A stretch of DNA of 64,000 nucleotides from Icerya purchasi (GCA_039619475.1 CM077116.1:303216464-303280463); one strand, 5' to 3'. Shown: positions 46,901 through 59,445, counted from the stretch's first letter. Numbers and translations: made by a program. The notes: a model not told the origin generated them from the sequence alone.

Positions 46901-47320
46901 CGCAACATGGGGAGACCTTGTAATTAATATTTAAATCAATTTAAAATAGTTGATGAAAATAAATGTGATTTTTGCGGAGAAGTAGAAGATATCGAGCATA
47001 TACTGCGTCACTTTTTAAAGTATACCGCAGTATCAGAAATTGTTCACAATAAGAAAGAAAATTTGTGACAAATACAATCAAGGATAAATGAAATGGTCAA
47101 TTACTGACGAGTTATATTTTAGTTATTTTAAGTTAAAATTTTCGTTTCTTTTTATTGTTTTTGTTATTATTATTGCCATTGTTTATTATTTATTCTGGAT
47201 TAATATGTCTTTGAGAGACCAACTATGCGAAACCAATATATGGCCACTAAGGTTCTTTAACCATGGCTAATTGGGAATTGTATATAATACATATAATTTG
47301 ATTTTCAAAAAAAAAAAAAA
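43970..47320 (+). mobile_element. R1-like LINE, ~3.35 kb, degraded
   Basis: In order on the + strand: endonuclease remnants (HIGLLNTNHSN, GDFNIP near 44505, SVIDLVMVRNG near 44650); RT fingers GYRPITLTNSISKVVEKYI (45597-45655); a palm block LVSLDVTA...FNNLNWEML near 45800; CGVPQGS near 45967; YADD (46073-46084); IKYLGLIIDGKLNFKEYV (about 46300); then FRRWQERWD and CDFCGEVEDIEHIL (about 46965-47005). The 3' UTR ends in an A-tract at 47309-47321. RNase H is absent and the tail resembles R1-clade ORF2 proteins. Stops and frameshifts are frequent, and a G-run at 46254-46264 interrupts the frame. ORF1 is not recognised, except that 43968-44204 is open and could be the start of ORF2 or the end of ORF1. 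Confidence 0.75.
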
Positions 47321-47329
47321 CCGTATCAG

Positions 47330-48545
47330 GAATATTCGAAATCAGTCTAAGTATACGGCCCAGCTAACAAAATTAATATTCCTCTTTCAGCGAGAAATAT
47401 TCAAAATCAATCCAAGTGTATACGATCCCTATTACTAAAAAATTAATTCAACACCTCTCTTCACCCCTTTTACCGATCGCACGTAATATTGCTGCAACTT
47501 CTTTACTCTCGCATAGTGATGCAAACGTGTGCTCTCTGTCGCTGCACACGTTATCAGGTAAAAAGTTATCAATTTTTAAAATTAATCTAACAATACTTTT
47601 GGCTATTTCACTTTTTTCTTTTCTTAAATAATTTATAGTTCCTCGACCGATTCAGATTCTCTGAATAACGGCGGAAATCGAGCTGTCTCTGTTGTAACGG
47701 TCAAGTTATTTTTTACGATTTTCAGCGGCGATCGTTCGGCGAAGTTACGTGTTGAATATTCGATATCAGTACTGACTGATAGGTGGAAAATTTTAATTTT
47801 CTTTACAAACTTTGTGAGCCGGGTTCTTTCCTTTCGAACAGTATATTTCGGAAAAACCCCCCAAAAAACGCGTAACGCTTGGCTTGTTGATGTAAAATCT
47901 CTTGAAATATGGATTTTTTTTTTTATTTAATGCGGAAAAATACGAAGAATCTCCTACGTTTGGCCGCCGTTTGCATTAGCTCAGACCCTAGTCTTAAACT
48001 GTCCGTTTTGTTTGTCCATTTTGTTTGAAAAATCGAGCTGGGGGGTCTGCGGATACTTGTACAACTTAAAAATAACGAATGTTCTAGATTTTTTTGCTAT
48101 TTTACAGCGAAACTTTTCCTTATTCGCTATTAAGAATTTTCTTCGGGAGTAGCGATATAATTTTTCTAGTCTCGATTCTTTAGAGTATTCCTCGTACACG
48201 GAAGTACACTGAGACTCGTGAAAGAGTACTTTAGTTATACTTCGATAAAGAGTAGTCTTAGCGACAAATAGCAACGACCGCTTTTCTAAACTTTAGAATT
48301 CTTTTTTCGAGATAACAGCGCGCCTTAAATCGGGAAATTCATTTTTCTCTTGGGGTCAGTAAAACTGTGATCTTTCCTTGGCAACCGCCGGTCTGTGAAA
48401 ATTATGTCGCAACAAAACCGTTACGCTCCGATTAGTTCGCGTCGATATTAATGTATCGACATTTTTTAAATCGTTTTTTTTTTTTTGTCCAGCCCCGTTA
48501 ATTTACTTTTAAAATCACGGGGGGCAGCTTTTTTCCAGATTTTCG
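47330..48545. other. No gene recognised
   Basis: A 97-codon minus-strand frame (47981-48274), rich in Lys and Arg, has no domain I know. Upstream-most sequence of the Jockey-like element that follows might extend into this interval. Confidence 0.35.
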
Positions 48546-48949
48546 AACGCTATTGTACTCATTTTGTTTTCACGTGAGTTGGCGTTCGCATATTGGCCGT
48601 CAGCGATTATCAAGTATCGATGTGGACACTTCTTCGCCATCGCCTTATACAAACCAAAATCATAATCAACAATCCGCTTTTTCTAGCCGGAAAACCATCC
48701 TAGCTTCGACTGCAAACAGTAGTTTTTCCGAAATACAATCAACACATTCCGGTACACGCACACAAATGACAGCGGCGATAATAACTTTTCAATTTTATTA
48801 ATCATTGCGCCGTAGATTCATATCAACAGGCATACTCTAATAATGATAGCGATATTATTAATGAAGTAAATACTGCCAATTCCGATGTGCTAAATCAAAA
48901 ATACAATGCCGATATCTAATAATAATGATACTGCAAAACTACCCCTAAT

Positions 48950-50139
48950 TAAAATTATCAGAAATACAACATTATTAAATACGCCAGAATGGCAAGTTGT
49001 CAATTATCACAGAGATAGTAAAAAGAGACAAATTATATGAAATTCTAATATTAAAAAGAGGCTTCATCTAGTCAATGAGAATACCGAATAATACCATTTC
49101 ATCAGTACAGATTTAGAGCTAAACACTCTCTGCGGCCCAACAGGTACATAGGGTGGTACAAAAAACTGAATCTGACTTAGAAGAGAAAAGGATTTGCGAT
49201 GCCGTATTTCTGGATGTAAGCCAGGCGTCCGGACAAAGTATGTGTCATGACGGTTTATTGTGTAAAATAAAAAAAAAAAACTTTTTCCAAATCACTATTA
49301 CGAGTTGTTTTCATCGTATCTGGATGAAATACCAAATCAAGTATGGATACGAAATAACTAATGTCTATCCGATATTAAGTCAAGAGTTTCACAGGGAAGT
49401 GTTTAGGGACCGTTATTGCATCTTATTTTTACAGCAGATATACACCAGTTGAAGACAATTCCTAAATGGCAACTTTTGCAGATGACCGCGCACACTATTG
49501 TGTTCTGATTTAAGTCATACAAAAGCAGATAGTAAATTCCAAGGAGCAGTGAATAAAATTATGTCACGCTACAAGAAACGGCGAATTAAAATAAATGAAA
49601 ATAAATCAGCACATATAGTATTTACAAATCGTCATTATATGAAGCCGGGAAATATAAAAATCGATGATAATGCGAATCAAAAAATAAACGTTAAATACCT
49701 CGGCTTATAGACCAGAAGCTAACATGGCGTAAGTGCACATTGACACAAAAAAGGTTGAACTCAGAATCAAAACTAACAAACTACATTGGCTAATAGTCAA
49801 AACAGTCCCAACTGTCCTTAAAAAATAAACTGCTATTATACAACCAACTCTACTTGCTCTGATATGGAAGTATCGATGCGAATTGTGCGGCCACAGTGCA
49901 AAGAGCAATATTATGAAGATTCAAAGGTATCAAAATATTACTTCAAGGTCAATCGTTGGCGTCCCATGGTACATATAAGGAACGGAGTATGTAGCTAATG
50001 TTATTAAAAGGATGGCAATAACAGGAGCGGTTATGTAATCACACGAACTGCAATTAGCCTACTGGACAATTCGCCACAAGCGCAGGTGCGTAAACTAAGA
50101 AGAACAAAACCTTTAGACCTCCTGGTTTAGCAAAAAAAA
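48950..50139 (+). pseudogene. Jockey-like LINE with ORF1 end, RT and C-terminus
   Basis: A short segment reading LLNTPEWQVVNYHRDSKKRQ resembles the EWQ-x-V...KRK stretch near the end of Jockey ORF1 proteins. RT begins with QYRFRAKHS (about 49105), then VVQKTESDLEEKRICDAVFL, DVSQAS (normally DVSQAFDKVWH), HDGLLCKIKKK, a degraded PQGSVLGP block near 49400, FADD spoilt near 49475, KINENKSAHIVFTNR, KINVKYLGL, and the tail VPWYI and AYWTIRH-type segments. It ends at an A-tract (50130-50140). The endonuclease and RT finger region are missing between ORF1 and QYRFRAKHS, so this copy has an internal deletion as well as many frameshifts. Confidence 0.75.
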
Positions 50140-50144
50140 AAACA

Positions 50145-52017
50145 AAAACACCTTTGTGAGATCCATTCAAACATAAGTTACTAATACAGGGAGGACTAGT
50201 CATTGGACTACGAACCCTTCACGTCACGATCATTTGCCATATCAGCTCTACTGATAGTCAATAGGCTAGAAATGACTTCCAAAAAAGAAGAATAGAAAAA
50301 AAAATCTATCAAAATTTTGAAGTTGTTAAAAAATGTCTCAAAAAATCAAGATCATTTTAATATTAGCTTTCTAATGGATTCCGCCAGCGCAATTTAAAAA
50401 TCAAATTATCAAACAGCAGAACCTGATGAATACAGAATTATTCGTTCTTCGTATCAGTTTTCTTCCACACACTTTAGACAAAGTGAAAATACATACAGAT
50501 ACATCAGAGCTAATTTGATTAAAATTTAAAAAATTTAATAATTCATGCTGAGCCGTTTTGGAAATAAAGAAAAGTTAATGAATGACAATTACAATTACAA
50601 TTACATCGCTTATGGGGAAAAAAAGAAAAAAAAAAGGGTGAAAGGGAATAAAAAGTATTATGCGCAGTTATCGGATGATGATGAAGAGCAAGTGGAAACG
50701 TGAACATTTGTACTTAAAGATTAATGAATTGGTGAAAGGAACGGCGCATTCTATAGAGAAGTTTGAGAATCGAAGTTTATATACCGTTTAAGACATTCTC
50801 TGAAAGTGAATTTAAAAATTATATAAAATAAATTTAAGAAATATTAATTGATGCCGAGGTAAAATATTTATTATTGGTCCTTTTTATATTTCATTTCTTA
50901 AAAAAATAATAATTATAGTAATTTACAAAATGAAGAATGATGGTAAGGTAGTAGAACCAAGAAAGTCTGAAGGATTTATTTAATTTAAATATGTATGAAT
51001 ATTTTAACAAAATAAAAAGAAAAAAATTAAATTAAATAAATCCACGGCGCAATCGACATGGGCCAAATTTGTTTTAATATTTGTGAATATAGCGCTCTCT
51101 GTTAACAATGAATGTACTTAAATAATTCCAATAGAAGACTACAGATTGAGTTGTCATCAATATTACATTAATCGGGCAATAAATCACAAAAAAAAAATAT
51201 TACACGTGTAAAAGTGTATTTTTAAAAATAGCGTGATAAAAAATTGTTAATACCGTTTTGACCATCAACTAAGAAATGACCATAGCGTATGTAAAATTGT
51301 CGAAACATAAGAAATCTATATGAAGAATCCCGGGAATTGCAAGTATCCGACAAGAAAGTATGTGATCCGTACTACTCTGACGCGACATATTTAGCGATGT
51401 CTGTTTAGCAATTACATAAAACGAATAAAAACATCGCATTGGCCTAGATTTAAATCGGAAACTGAAAATCGAACGATAGACAAAAGTAAGAAACGATTAT
51501 TTCCCGCTTGAAGTATAAACCGGAGGACTGAAATTTATTTTATTCGCACAATAAACGAAGTAAACAAGCACATAAACACCGTCATGAAGCTGTCTATCGA
51601 AGTTTCTGGAAGTACAACAGACAACCTCGCTATCTTACACTGATGCAAGATATTTTAAGATATTCTAACTAGTTTTCAAGATATTTGAAAAAAAAAAAAA
51701 AGAAGGTCATAAACAAAAATGAATCATTAAAATCATATCAAATTTCATTTTTTATTTTTTCCTTCATACACTCACGTAAGAGAAATTAATTTCTGTTAAA
51801 ATTTTACGTGATTATTCGTATTAAAAAGAGCATGTTCCGTGAGAGAGAAGGAGGAAATCTGTACATCTTATTTTTTTTATCCGTTGTAACAGTCCGAGAA
51901 GATCACAAAACACGCCTTTTATCAAAGTAAAATTAAGTAAAATTATTAATTTTTATAAAACGATATATGTTACTTTAATATTTTAATTTATTTTTTCAAT
52001 TCTAAATAGACTTGATG

Positions 52018-52091
<74 letters not shown>

Positions 52092-53455
52092 TCGACTTCA
52101 TGTCATCAAAATAGTAATTATACAATTTTGATTCATTACCGAAAAGAGGTGTACATAATAATTTCGCGATTATCTCTTGGATAACGAAGTTCGTTAGGAT
52201 GATAATTTGTTTCATTTTGGTCAAATTTTAAAATGAAATATGACATAAAAATTAAATAGCTGCGCGGAAGGAGTTTATGCTGATTAAAAATACCAATGTA
52301 AAATTTTACGCAGCAGTAACAAAAAGAATAGTTACTATATATAGCTAGATATACTTGAATTACATAGAAAATTCTGATAGAAGTTACTTACTGTGAGATT
52401 TCGAACCGTGCACATGTTGATTGGAAAGATGAAACAGAGATTTGAATAAATGTGTCGCCTCCAGCAGGAAGGAACATCGGAATACATGATGTAGGCTTAC
52501 AGATCAAAAGGATCGGCGTGGTAGAAATTAATTTTTGTACAGGTCTTTTCAATAATTATAATATCCCCTTCTTCGTTGAAAAACATAAATGCACTACAGA
52601 AAACGTAGATTATTTATTCCTAAATTTACAAGATTAGAAAATATCGTTTTTGCATTAATTGTTTTCAATTATGTTGTCATTATTTACACGTAATTTAGAT
52701 TTCAACATAATTTTGTTGGCAACTAAGCGGCAGAATTAATAACTGTTGAATAAAAGATTCTTTTAATCTGTATTTCTACATTCTTCTTGACCTATTAAAT
52801 GAAAATATTTGAAACCCTTTTTTTGGGGAAAATATCTGTGCTAGCGGAGGTAAATATAATTACCAGATTTAAAATGTTTATTATTCGAGCAGTTTTTTTT
52901 TCTTTCTTAAGATTATGAATTAAATTTTAAAAATAATAACAATAAAAATAAAATTGCCAAAAGCAATAGTAGTAATAATAATAAATCTCGAATAATGTAA
53001 AATAAAATCACACACTATTAACCACAATGATATATTAAAGTTTAAAAAATATATAAAGACACCGACTAGTTTCAGATACACTTAATCCATCATCATGGTA
53101 TATATTAAAAACGATTAAAATTAAAACAACAATAATAAATCTGTCAACAACTGATGAAAGATATGTGATCAACATTAATTATTGGCAACGTAAAAAATAA
53201 ATTAAAGTATAACAAATGAACGACAAAGTATTAATCAATTTAAAATACAGAAATTTAAAAATAAAATTAGCTAATAAAATTAAATATTATAATTAAAATT
53301 TGCACTATGTAATATTAAATATTGGATTATTATCCGGAAAATTATTATTAATAATGTTATCTTTATACTTGTCAATGTAATAATTCTCAGCAAAGTCTAA
53401 ACTTTTATTGTCTTTAATAATTTTTAATACCGTTAAAAGTCCTCCTCACCTATAT
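50145..53455. other. AT-rich sequence, no gene recognised
   Basis: This is the longest empty stretch. One 61-codon frame (52452-52637, +) and one repeat-driven frame (51988-52224, -) were seen and not accepted. TTTCGAACCGTGC at about 52398 resembles a tRNA T-arm on the minus strand but no cloverleaf surrounds it. Confidence 0.4.
52025..52088. repeat. Compound (AT)n(AG)n microsatellite
   Basis: About 15 AT dinucleotides run directly into about 17 AG dinucleotides. Confidence 0.95.
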
Positions 53456-53464
53456 ATATATATA

Positions 53465-54130
53465 TTTTTTTTTTTTAATAATTTGCGGATCCCACAAGGC
53501 ATACTGCCCGTTTGTGGGTCCCCAATACCGTCATCGTTCAATGATAAATATAGTTACAAAACAAATTAAATATTAATTTACATTATACACAGAACACATA
53601 TCATACTACTACACTTGACAAATATCCTTCTTAATTATATACATATAATTGATTCCTGGGCCATTTGCCCATATACAATTAAAAACTAGCTTACTGTCAT
53701 TCATTTAATCAATCGACCACTGCTTAATTATTTGGTTTCCAAAGTCCTACCTCTGTGTTTATTAAATCTTCTGGAATTCGTACCAGCAATTTAATTAATA
53801 CTGCCTCATCCGTGTTGTCTATCTTACTATTTATACCTTTTTTGGTCGGGTACAGTACACTTCCCTCTATGATTCCTAGTTGTTCTACCCCCCTTTTCGT
53901 CGAAGATAAAGAAGTATTATTAGTCTTATACTCAAGCAATCGATGATAATAATATAGCATCTTTGGGGACATTTCCTTTTTCTCTCTCCACCAGTTAATG
54001 TTACTACTAACCTGATGATTCTTTTTAGGGATTATTATTATCTTTAAGCATCTCTTTTCCTGATTACTGATCCTATTGATTATCGTACTCTTTGCTTCCC
54101 GCCATGTTATTTTACCTATAGTATGTTGTT
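53465..54130 (-). pseudogene. Unidentified retroposon-like relic with hairpin 3' end
   Basis: The longest minus frame (53972-53724, 82 codons) reads MSPKMLYYYHRLLEYKTNN, then RGVEQLGIIEG and AVLIKLLVRIPEDLINTE. In another frame upstream are GKITWREAKSTIINRIS and VSSNINWWREKEK, suggesting one longer ORF with a frameshift near 53970. I do not recognise the family. Towards the left end, GGACCCACAA and TTGTGGGATCC form an imperfect 10-bp stem (53487-53523) followed by an A-rich tail merging into (AT)n at 53453-53465. A hairpin just before an A-tail is a known LINE 3' UTR feature, which is why I treat it as a retroposon relic rather than a host gene. Confidence 0.4.
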
Positions 54131-54249
54131 TGGCGAGAAAGTTGACTTATCCATACAACCGTACCGTAACCCATATATGTGCTCCTTACATCTAACAGTG
54201 AAGGATCTTTTTGTATGACTTATGTACATTTTTTATAGCCTTTTATTTA

Positions 54250-54295
54250 ACTCGCTTTGTCAGTCTGTCTGTCTGTCGGCGGAGAATCTTGCGAA
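54250..54295. repeat. (GTCT)n microsatellite with flanking repeat
   Basis: CAGTCTGTCTGTCTGTC followed by GGCGGAGAATCTTGCGAACG. The tetranucleotide run lies directly ahead of the satellite-like dimer and may be part of it, but no such run precedes the second locus at 62.4 kb. Confidence 0.7.
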
Positions 54296-54377
54296 CGATT
54301 TTTCACCTACTTTCCGATGAATTAAAAAAGTGTCCTTTTGTAGAAATACTTCTTATAGATGACAATACAATATTATG

Positions 54378-54850
54378 CAACATCTGGGCTTCCAACTTTA
54401 AAATTAGACCCTCGGGGCGCCGAAAGCTCAAAATTTTGAAAAAAAATATTTTTTTTTTACGGGCATGTAATATATTGTTGGAAAGATCGCTATTTGTCGA
54501 GAACAAAACCATGTTTTATTTCTTTAATGAAACTTTCGAAGTTTACGAAAAGTTCAAAAAGCGCAAAAAACGACGTATAGCCCCCCCTCTTTTGTGGCTC
54601 AGCTTTATAGCTAAAAATTTTGAACAAGGCTAAAAAAATGCGCATTCTTGTGTATTTCTTTGCTTTGGAACATTTGGGTTTGTAACTTTAAAGCCGGACC
54701 ACCGTTAGGGGGCCGAAAGCTCGGAAGTTTCAAAAAAATGTTTTTTTTTTTCAGTCATGTGATATACATCAATGGGAAGATCGCTCTATTAGTCAAACAT
54801 TGTGTTCCATGTGCTGAGAATTCCGTATGTATTGTACAAAAACAAAAGAC
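54378..54850. repeat. ~290-bp satellite-like repeat, locus 1 (dimer)
   Basis: Two units are offset by 290 bp: AACTTTAAA at 54394 and 54684, each followed by a GGCGCCGAAAGCTC or GGGGCCGAAAGCTC core, an A/T-tract, and GGAAAGATCGCTATTTGTC or its variant. The second unit is cut at about 54850. The same core is found twice more at 62.45-62.99 kb. A 140-codon + frame runs through the first unit (54211-54633), but the matching parts of the other units are interrupted by stops, so I do not take it as coding. Confidence 0.8.
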
Positions 54851-54859
54851 AATATAATT

Positions 54860-56153
54860 GAAAGAATGCGATCATCCATTGTTTAATAAAAATTTCTGTA
54901 AACGTCCTACAATCAAGATATTGAATAAAACAAAGCAAAATATAATTCTAAATTTATTGTTTTTTATTGAAACACATAGTAAAAAGTCCAGACTGAAAAA
55001 TAAAATAATTATTAATCCGCGGCCTCCGCTTTTATTTTTCAGAATATTTTCTAGTTTCAGATTTTAATGTTAACATGCGTATCTGGTAGTCGCACACTAA
55101 TAAAGTTATTTTCTACTTCTTTTTAGTGCATAAATAAAAGCCTATTTTTTAAAAAAAATTTCTTTTTATTTTTTTTATTTACAAGTTAACATGCATATAC
55201 CCGAATTATCGGATTTATTATTTATATTAGACAGACTATGAACATCAATTATTTTACTGTGTAAGTTATCGTTAGTGCGATATGACATACCGATTTTGTA
55301 TTTTAATAATACTATTCATCTCTCTTTTATCGATAGCGAACTAAAACCTTCTCCGAAAACGACCCCAATTAACTGCGAAAACTCAATTAAAATCTGACTA
55401 GTAGTTTTCGGGATATTTTTCAACTTCGGTTTTGTGTCAATAGATGGACGCACGCAAGAATTACTCATCTAATAATGCAAGATACATTTAATTATGCCCC
55501 GTTATTTTTCAAGTCTTCGGTCTTTTTTAGAAAATTATACTTTCGACTAAATTACATGTCTTTTTTTATATTATAATCTTCGCTTAGTAATTCACGAGTT
55601 AATTTGATAAAAATGTTAACACCGGTGAGGGGTTAACCGATTTTTTGTTCCGTTTTTTACACTTTGTCATTCGCCCGGCTAATTTATTTAAATTAATAAA
55701 CTAAACGCTATATGCTCGTGTAGTTGTTAACCAATGCGTAAAGCTCTATTAAACGAAAAATTTCTAAACTCATAAAATTGCATTAAGTTTTGTTACACAC
55801 TAAAAAAAGTATTTGAATTTTTTAAACTTGTACGTTGTACATTATCACAGTTAAAAATATATCACGCGAAATTAAAGTCAAATATATAATTATAAGATGA
55901 CCTCATAAAAGTCCGTTACTAGGGTACATGATGACCAATAAGATGTCGGCAAGCGGAGAAAGCATCTATGATTTTGTCGGAGACAGAAGGTAGTCGAAAA
56001 TAAAAAGGAAGAGCCAAAAATTAAACAGATGAGGTCGTTAACGAAAAAAGATCATGTTTGAGATATAGAGCAAAAATTTATAAGGTCTGTGGCATAATTG
56101 AAATCGTTTTCTTTAATTTCCTAATGTCAAAAATCATTATTGTCGAAAAATAT

Positions 56154-56185
<32 letters not shown>

Positions 56186-57200
56186 TAAACAGCGACTCTG
56201 CTGACACTTATCCGAGAAATCTTAAATCAAATAAACGGAAAGAATTCGCTGAAAAAGATTTATACCTATTAGGGAATAGGGAACTTTCCCACAACAAGAT
56301 TCGGCGGGATAAATATGTTTTCCGTTTTTTTTTTTTTTTTTACTAAACTTATTACTGATAATTATAATTATATGTTTTAATGTTAGCTGGTGTTGTTTTT
56401 TACTGGTCGACCCGTAAGAAATGATATAAATAAATAAATAAATAAATAATTTCCATATAATTATATCGCAGTTGCGTACAAATTAATAAATGAACAATCG
56501 TTTCACATTTAACTAGTCGTAAAATTTTTGGAGAATTAGAGACTGAAAAATATTCATTTAGAGAAATTTTTGCAAAATTAAACAAAGTTAGAGCCATTTT
56601 CATTATTATCATTATCTGTTTAATTTAGATCATTCGTAAGTACTTAAATAAAATGCGTATATATGTGATTTATACTACAAAGAGCTGCAGCGCTCTCTAC
56701 AGATCTGCTGGAATAACGTAATCTAAATTAATAACCATTAGATAGCGCTACCGAAATACTGAGACATCGTTTCTATCTGCTGAACGGTATAATTTAGAGA
56801 AATACGTAATGATAAAATATGCAAATTAGTTAATATTCTTTCTGTAGACTATCGTCTCTGTCGCATATGTATCATAGGCATGTTTACCGTTTCGTCACAC
56901 AATACTGATAGTTACGATTTTTTCCCCGGCAAACTCTGTATTATGAAGTCAAATAAAAAATCACACTTGGGTACATTTCACAGAAAATTATTGAAATGTC
57001 TCGCCATACTCACGATTCCATTATTATTAATTTATTTTGTTAATTTTTTTATTTATAATTTTTAATTAATTAATTCATTCAGCGATTGCTGAAAAGAAGA
57101 AAGAAATGTTAAATTCGTTCAATTTTATACAAATATCGATAATAATTCGTTTTGCCCTAAGTCGGTCAGAGTAATTTAAAACAAATATTGTCTGGTTAAT
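54860..57200. other. AT-rich sequence, no gene recognised
   Basis: A long A-tract lies at 56158-56185 and a T-tract at 56325-56340. Open frames of 60-70 codons are without motifs. Confidence 0.4.
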
Positions 57201-57204
57201 CCTA

Positions 57205-57400
57205 ATCATGTATTTTTTGAGCGTTCTTCCTTATCCGACGAATGATCTCTCTTATAATCAAATCTTCTTAGAGTTAACATTCCGCCTAGGCAATGCTTCT
57301 TTTCTTTTTACGTTCCCTCACCCATCAGTTGTTCCAATACTTATTTCCTTTTTATCCTTGGTGTCTATTCGTATTCGATTTCAATTAGATTAGAATAAGT
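57205..57400 (+). pseudogene. LOA-like ORF2 C-terminal scrap
   Basis: Read as LSYNQIFLELTFRLGNASFL then PHPSVVPILISFLSLVSIRI, this parallels the very end of ORF2 in the long copy (CASFVLSLPSPSVIPALESF) and in the copy at 10.3 kb. Neither the Cys-His motif nor the GACGNGCCCAA terminus is recognisable nearby. The assignment rests on about 30 residues of a hydrophobic pattern and is therefore modest. Confidence 0.5.
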
Positions 57401-57815
57401 TATTACTTTGTAATGGGTCACAATGCCAATATAAATGACGCGTCCAAAAATTTGAAAAGGAAAAAATTGTATTACTAATTTCTCGTTTTGGCTAATGAAA
57501 ACTTTAACGCGTTGAAGTCCATCTAATTTAACTAATTTTGTCTGACTAGTTGAGTGCGGACGAAGACGAGCATAAGTATGTATGTTTAAACGTTAACTTT
57601 TTTTAATCAAATTAGTCAAGCTCGACTGATATGAAATGGCCTTGTTAATGCGAACACTACAATTTCATATTTGGCAGGCCTCTCTTTAGCAGTGGCGTTC
57701 TTTTTGTGGAAGAAAACAGGCAACGACCTATAAACGTTCAAATTTAACTTAGGTTCGCGTATTAAATTAAAAGAATTAATATTATTTATGATTATACTGT
57801 TCTTGCTTCCGATAT

Positions 57816-58895
57816 CATGGGCGTCGGGAGGAGGGTGCAAGGAGGTGCACTTGCACCCTCCTCCCGTCGGGAAGGAAAATACACTGGAAAAGATTAAGAA
57901 TTTTTTTTTTTATTAAGTCAACGTTTGAATAAAAACTTAAGACGTTTGGATTGCTGTCCAAATTTGCTTATCACCTTGTCGATAAATTCAGCGTCCTCCT
58001 CTGCTCTTTCCTGCGAACACTGAGCATGCACAGGCCGCGGTTAGCCTTGCGTCTCCCATCGTTGACCGATTCCGAGTCTTGACATGCCGTAACACGCTAA
58101 ATGTACGTTCAATGTTAAACGTTGTTGCTGGAATTAGTTAAACCAATTTTGATTGCTTCACATAGCGCTTGGTAAAACGAGGTGGCTCAAGCAATCAAAT
58201 CTGCGTATTCAACAATGAATCCATTTAAAGCCGCATCACTTGCTTCATTTGTCTTCAATATCTCGTAGTAACCTCGGCAATGAAATTATGTAGAAAACTT
58301 CCGCAAAGGTTCTGTATATCTTCAGCTACATCCAAAAATGAAGATTTATCAAATTTTCTGATATTATTTGGGAGGAGTTGCATAGGTGAAAATGCTTTTT
58401 TGTGTGTTAAAGAAAATCCGATTTCTCAGAGAAGAAATTATCGAATCTAAATATGGGATGAAAATAGATATTCTGAAAAATTCTTTTACATTTTCAGATG
58501 GTTCATTTGATCTCTGAGCCTGCCTTGCCGCTAATCGAGGATGCTTAAATTCAACATCCAATTATTTGCACATTTTTTGAACTTTGTCGATAATTACCGA
58601 AAACTCCATGAAGGCATTATCGCGGTGAGACTGAAACATGTCCGTTAGTTTATTTACGTGATCGTGTATCGCCTATATATTCATATTTACTTCTTGTAAT
58701 TGGTTGCAGCAGACAGGTTCAAGTTTGGCAGAATAGGTAGCAATTATACTACGAGTGTCACAATGTATGTTGAAGTTGTTGCAGTCGTGTATACATGCTT
58801 TGGTTTTCCTTTTTTTTAAGAGTTCACTGCGTCGTGCGAAAGTTCTTCTAAAACTCGTAGGGGTCGGCCGTTTACGAAAAATAGGTGTAGGCATT
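57816..58895 (-). mobile_element. hAT transposon relic with transposase and one terminus
   Basis: Minus-strand transposase pieces: PRLAARQAQRSNEPSENV, then IFIPYLDSIISSLRNR (58540-58400); a middle part with TNEASDAALNGFIVEYADL (about 58240-58190); and NIERTFSVLRHVKTRNRSTM with ARLTAACACS (58110-58020), the C-terminal dimerisation segment of hAT transposases of the ZMYM1-like group. The left terminus starts CATGGGCGTCGGGAGG at 57816 and carries a 16-bp hairpin. The other end is not found; upstream coding becomes unrecognisable near 58890, where an (AT)n tract starts, so the element is truncated or internally deleted. Stops and frameshifts prevent a full protein. Confidence 0.8.
57826..57865. 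repeat. Terminal hairpin of the hAT element
   Basis: GGGAGGAGGGTGCAAG (57826-57841) is perfectly inverted at 57850-57865 around an 8-base loop. Ends with a GGGCG start and a GGTGCA-rich foldback are typical of ZMYM1-like hAT elements. Confidence 0.9.
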
Positions 58896-58902
58896 TAACC
58901 AT

Positions 58903-58927
58903 AATATATATATATATATATATATAT
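58903..58927. repeat. (AT)n microsatellite
   Basis: About 12 AT dinucleotides at the upstream edge of the hAT relic. Confidence 0.9.
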
Positions 58928-58929
58928 GT

Positions 58930-59445
58930 CGTTTAAAATAAAACATAAATTATAATTTGATAATAATAATAAATTAAAAATAAAAATAAAATTAAAATCC
59001 ACGAGTTCCAAAGGATCTCGTGGTTGCCATCTTCGTAAGGGCTTTTAAATCAAGTACATAACACTACAATGTATAACAGTTTACGACGCGATATTCATTA
59101 TTATTTATGGGAATCAATACAGCTTATCAGTTCACTAACATTTATATGTATAAAAATATATAAATATGGTTATTTGTTTTTATTACATTTAAAAATTCAT
59201 TTCTCGAAAATTTTGTATTTTGTGAATTTATGTAAGTCGTCTGTTTTAATTGTGCTCAATAATTCTTTAGTACAGGTAGTTTCCTGATCGTCGCCGAAAA
59301 AAAAAAACGATATACGTCAAAATAAGAAATGCAGGGCTAAATTTAAGTTCCGAAAATCCCCAATTTAGTTATTACTGTGCTTACGAATAACCTTTTAAAA
59401 TTAAAAGCGTATAAAGAAGGGGTTAGTCAGTTCTCTATACTGGAA
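58930..59445. other. AT-rich sequence, no gene recognised
   Basis: A 7-bp stem (CCACGAG/CTCGTGG, 59000-59024) and a 72-codon + frame without a motif are all that I see. Confidence 0.4.

Noticed and set aside
52390..52415. tRNA T-arm-like sequence on the minus strand
   Set aside because: TTTCGAACCGTGC alone is not enough; no acceptor, D or anticodon stem can be drawn around it.
54211..54633. 140-codon + frame as a gene
   Set aside because: It coincides with a unit of the satellite-like repeat, and the equivalent parts of the other three units contain stops.
55617..55640. Second piggyBac-like site: TTAA-CACCGGTGAGGGG-TTAA
   Set aside because: Only 13 bases lie between the TTAA motifs and there are no matching ends; chance occurrence in AT-rich DNA.
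59000..59024. CCACGAG/CTCGTGG foldback as the missing end of the hAT element
   Set aside because: It does not match the GGGCGTCGGGAGG terminus at 57816, and no copy of the 8-bp flank lies beside it.
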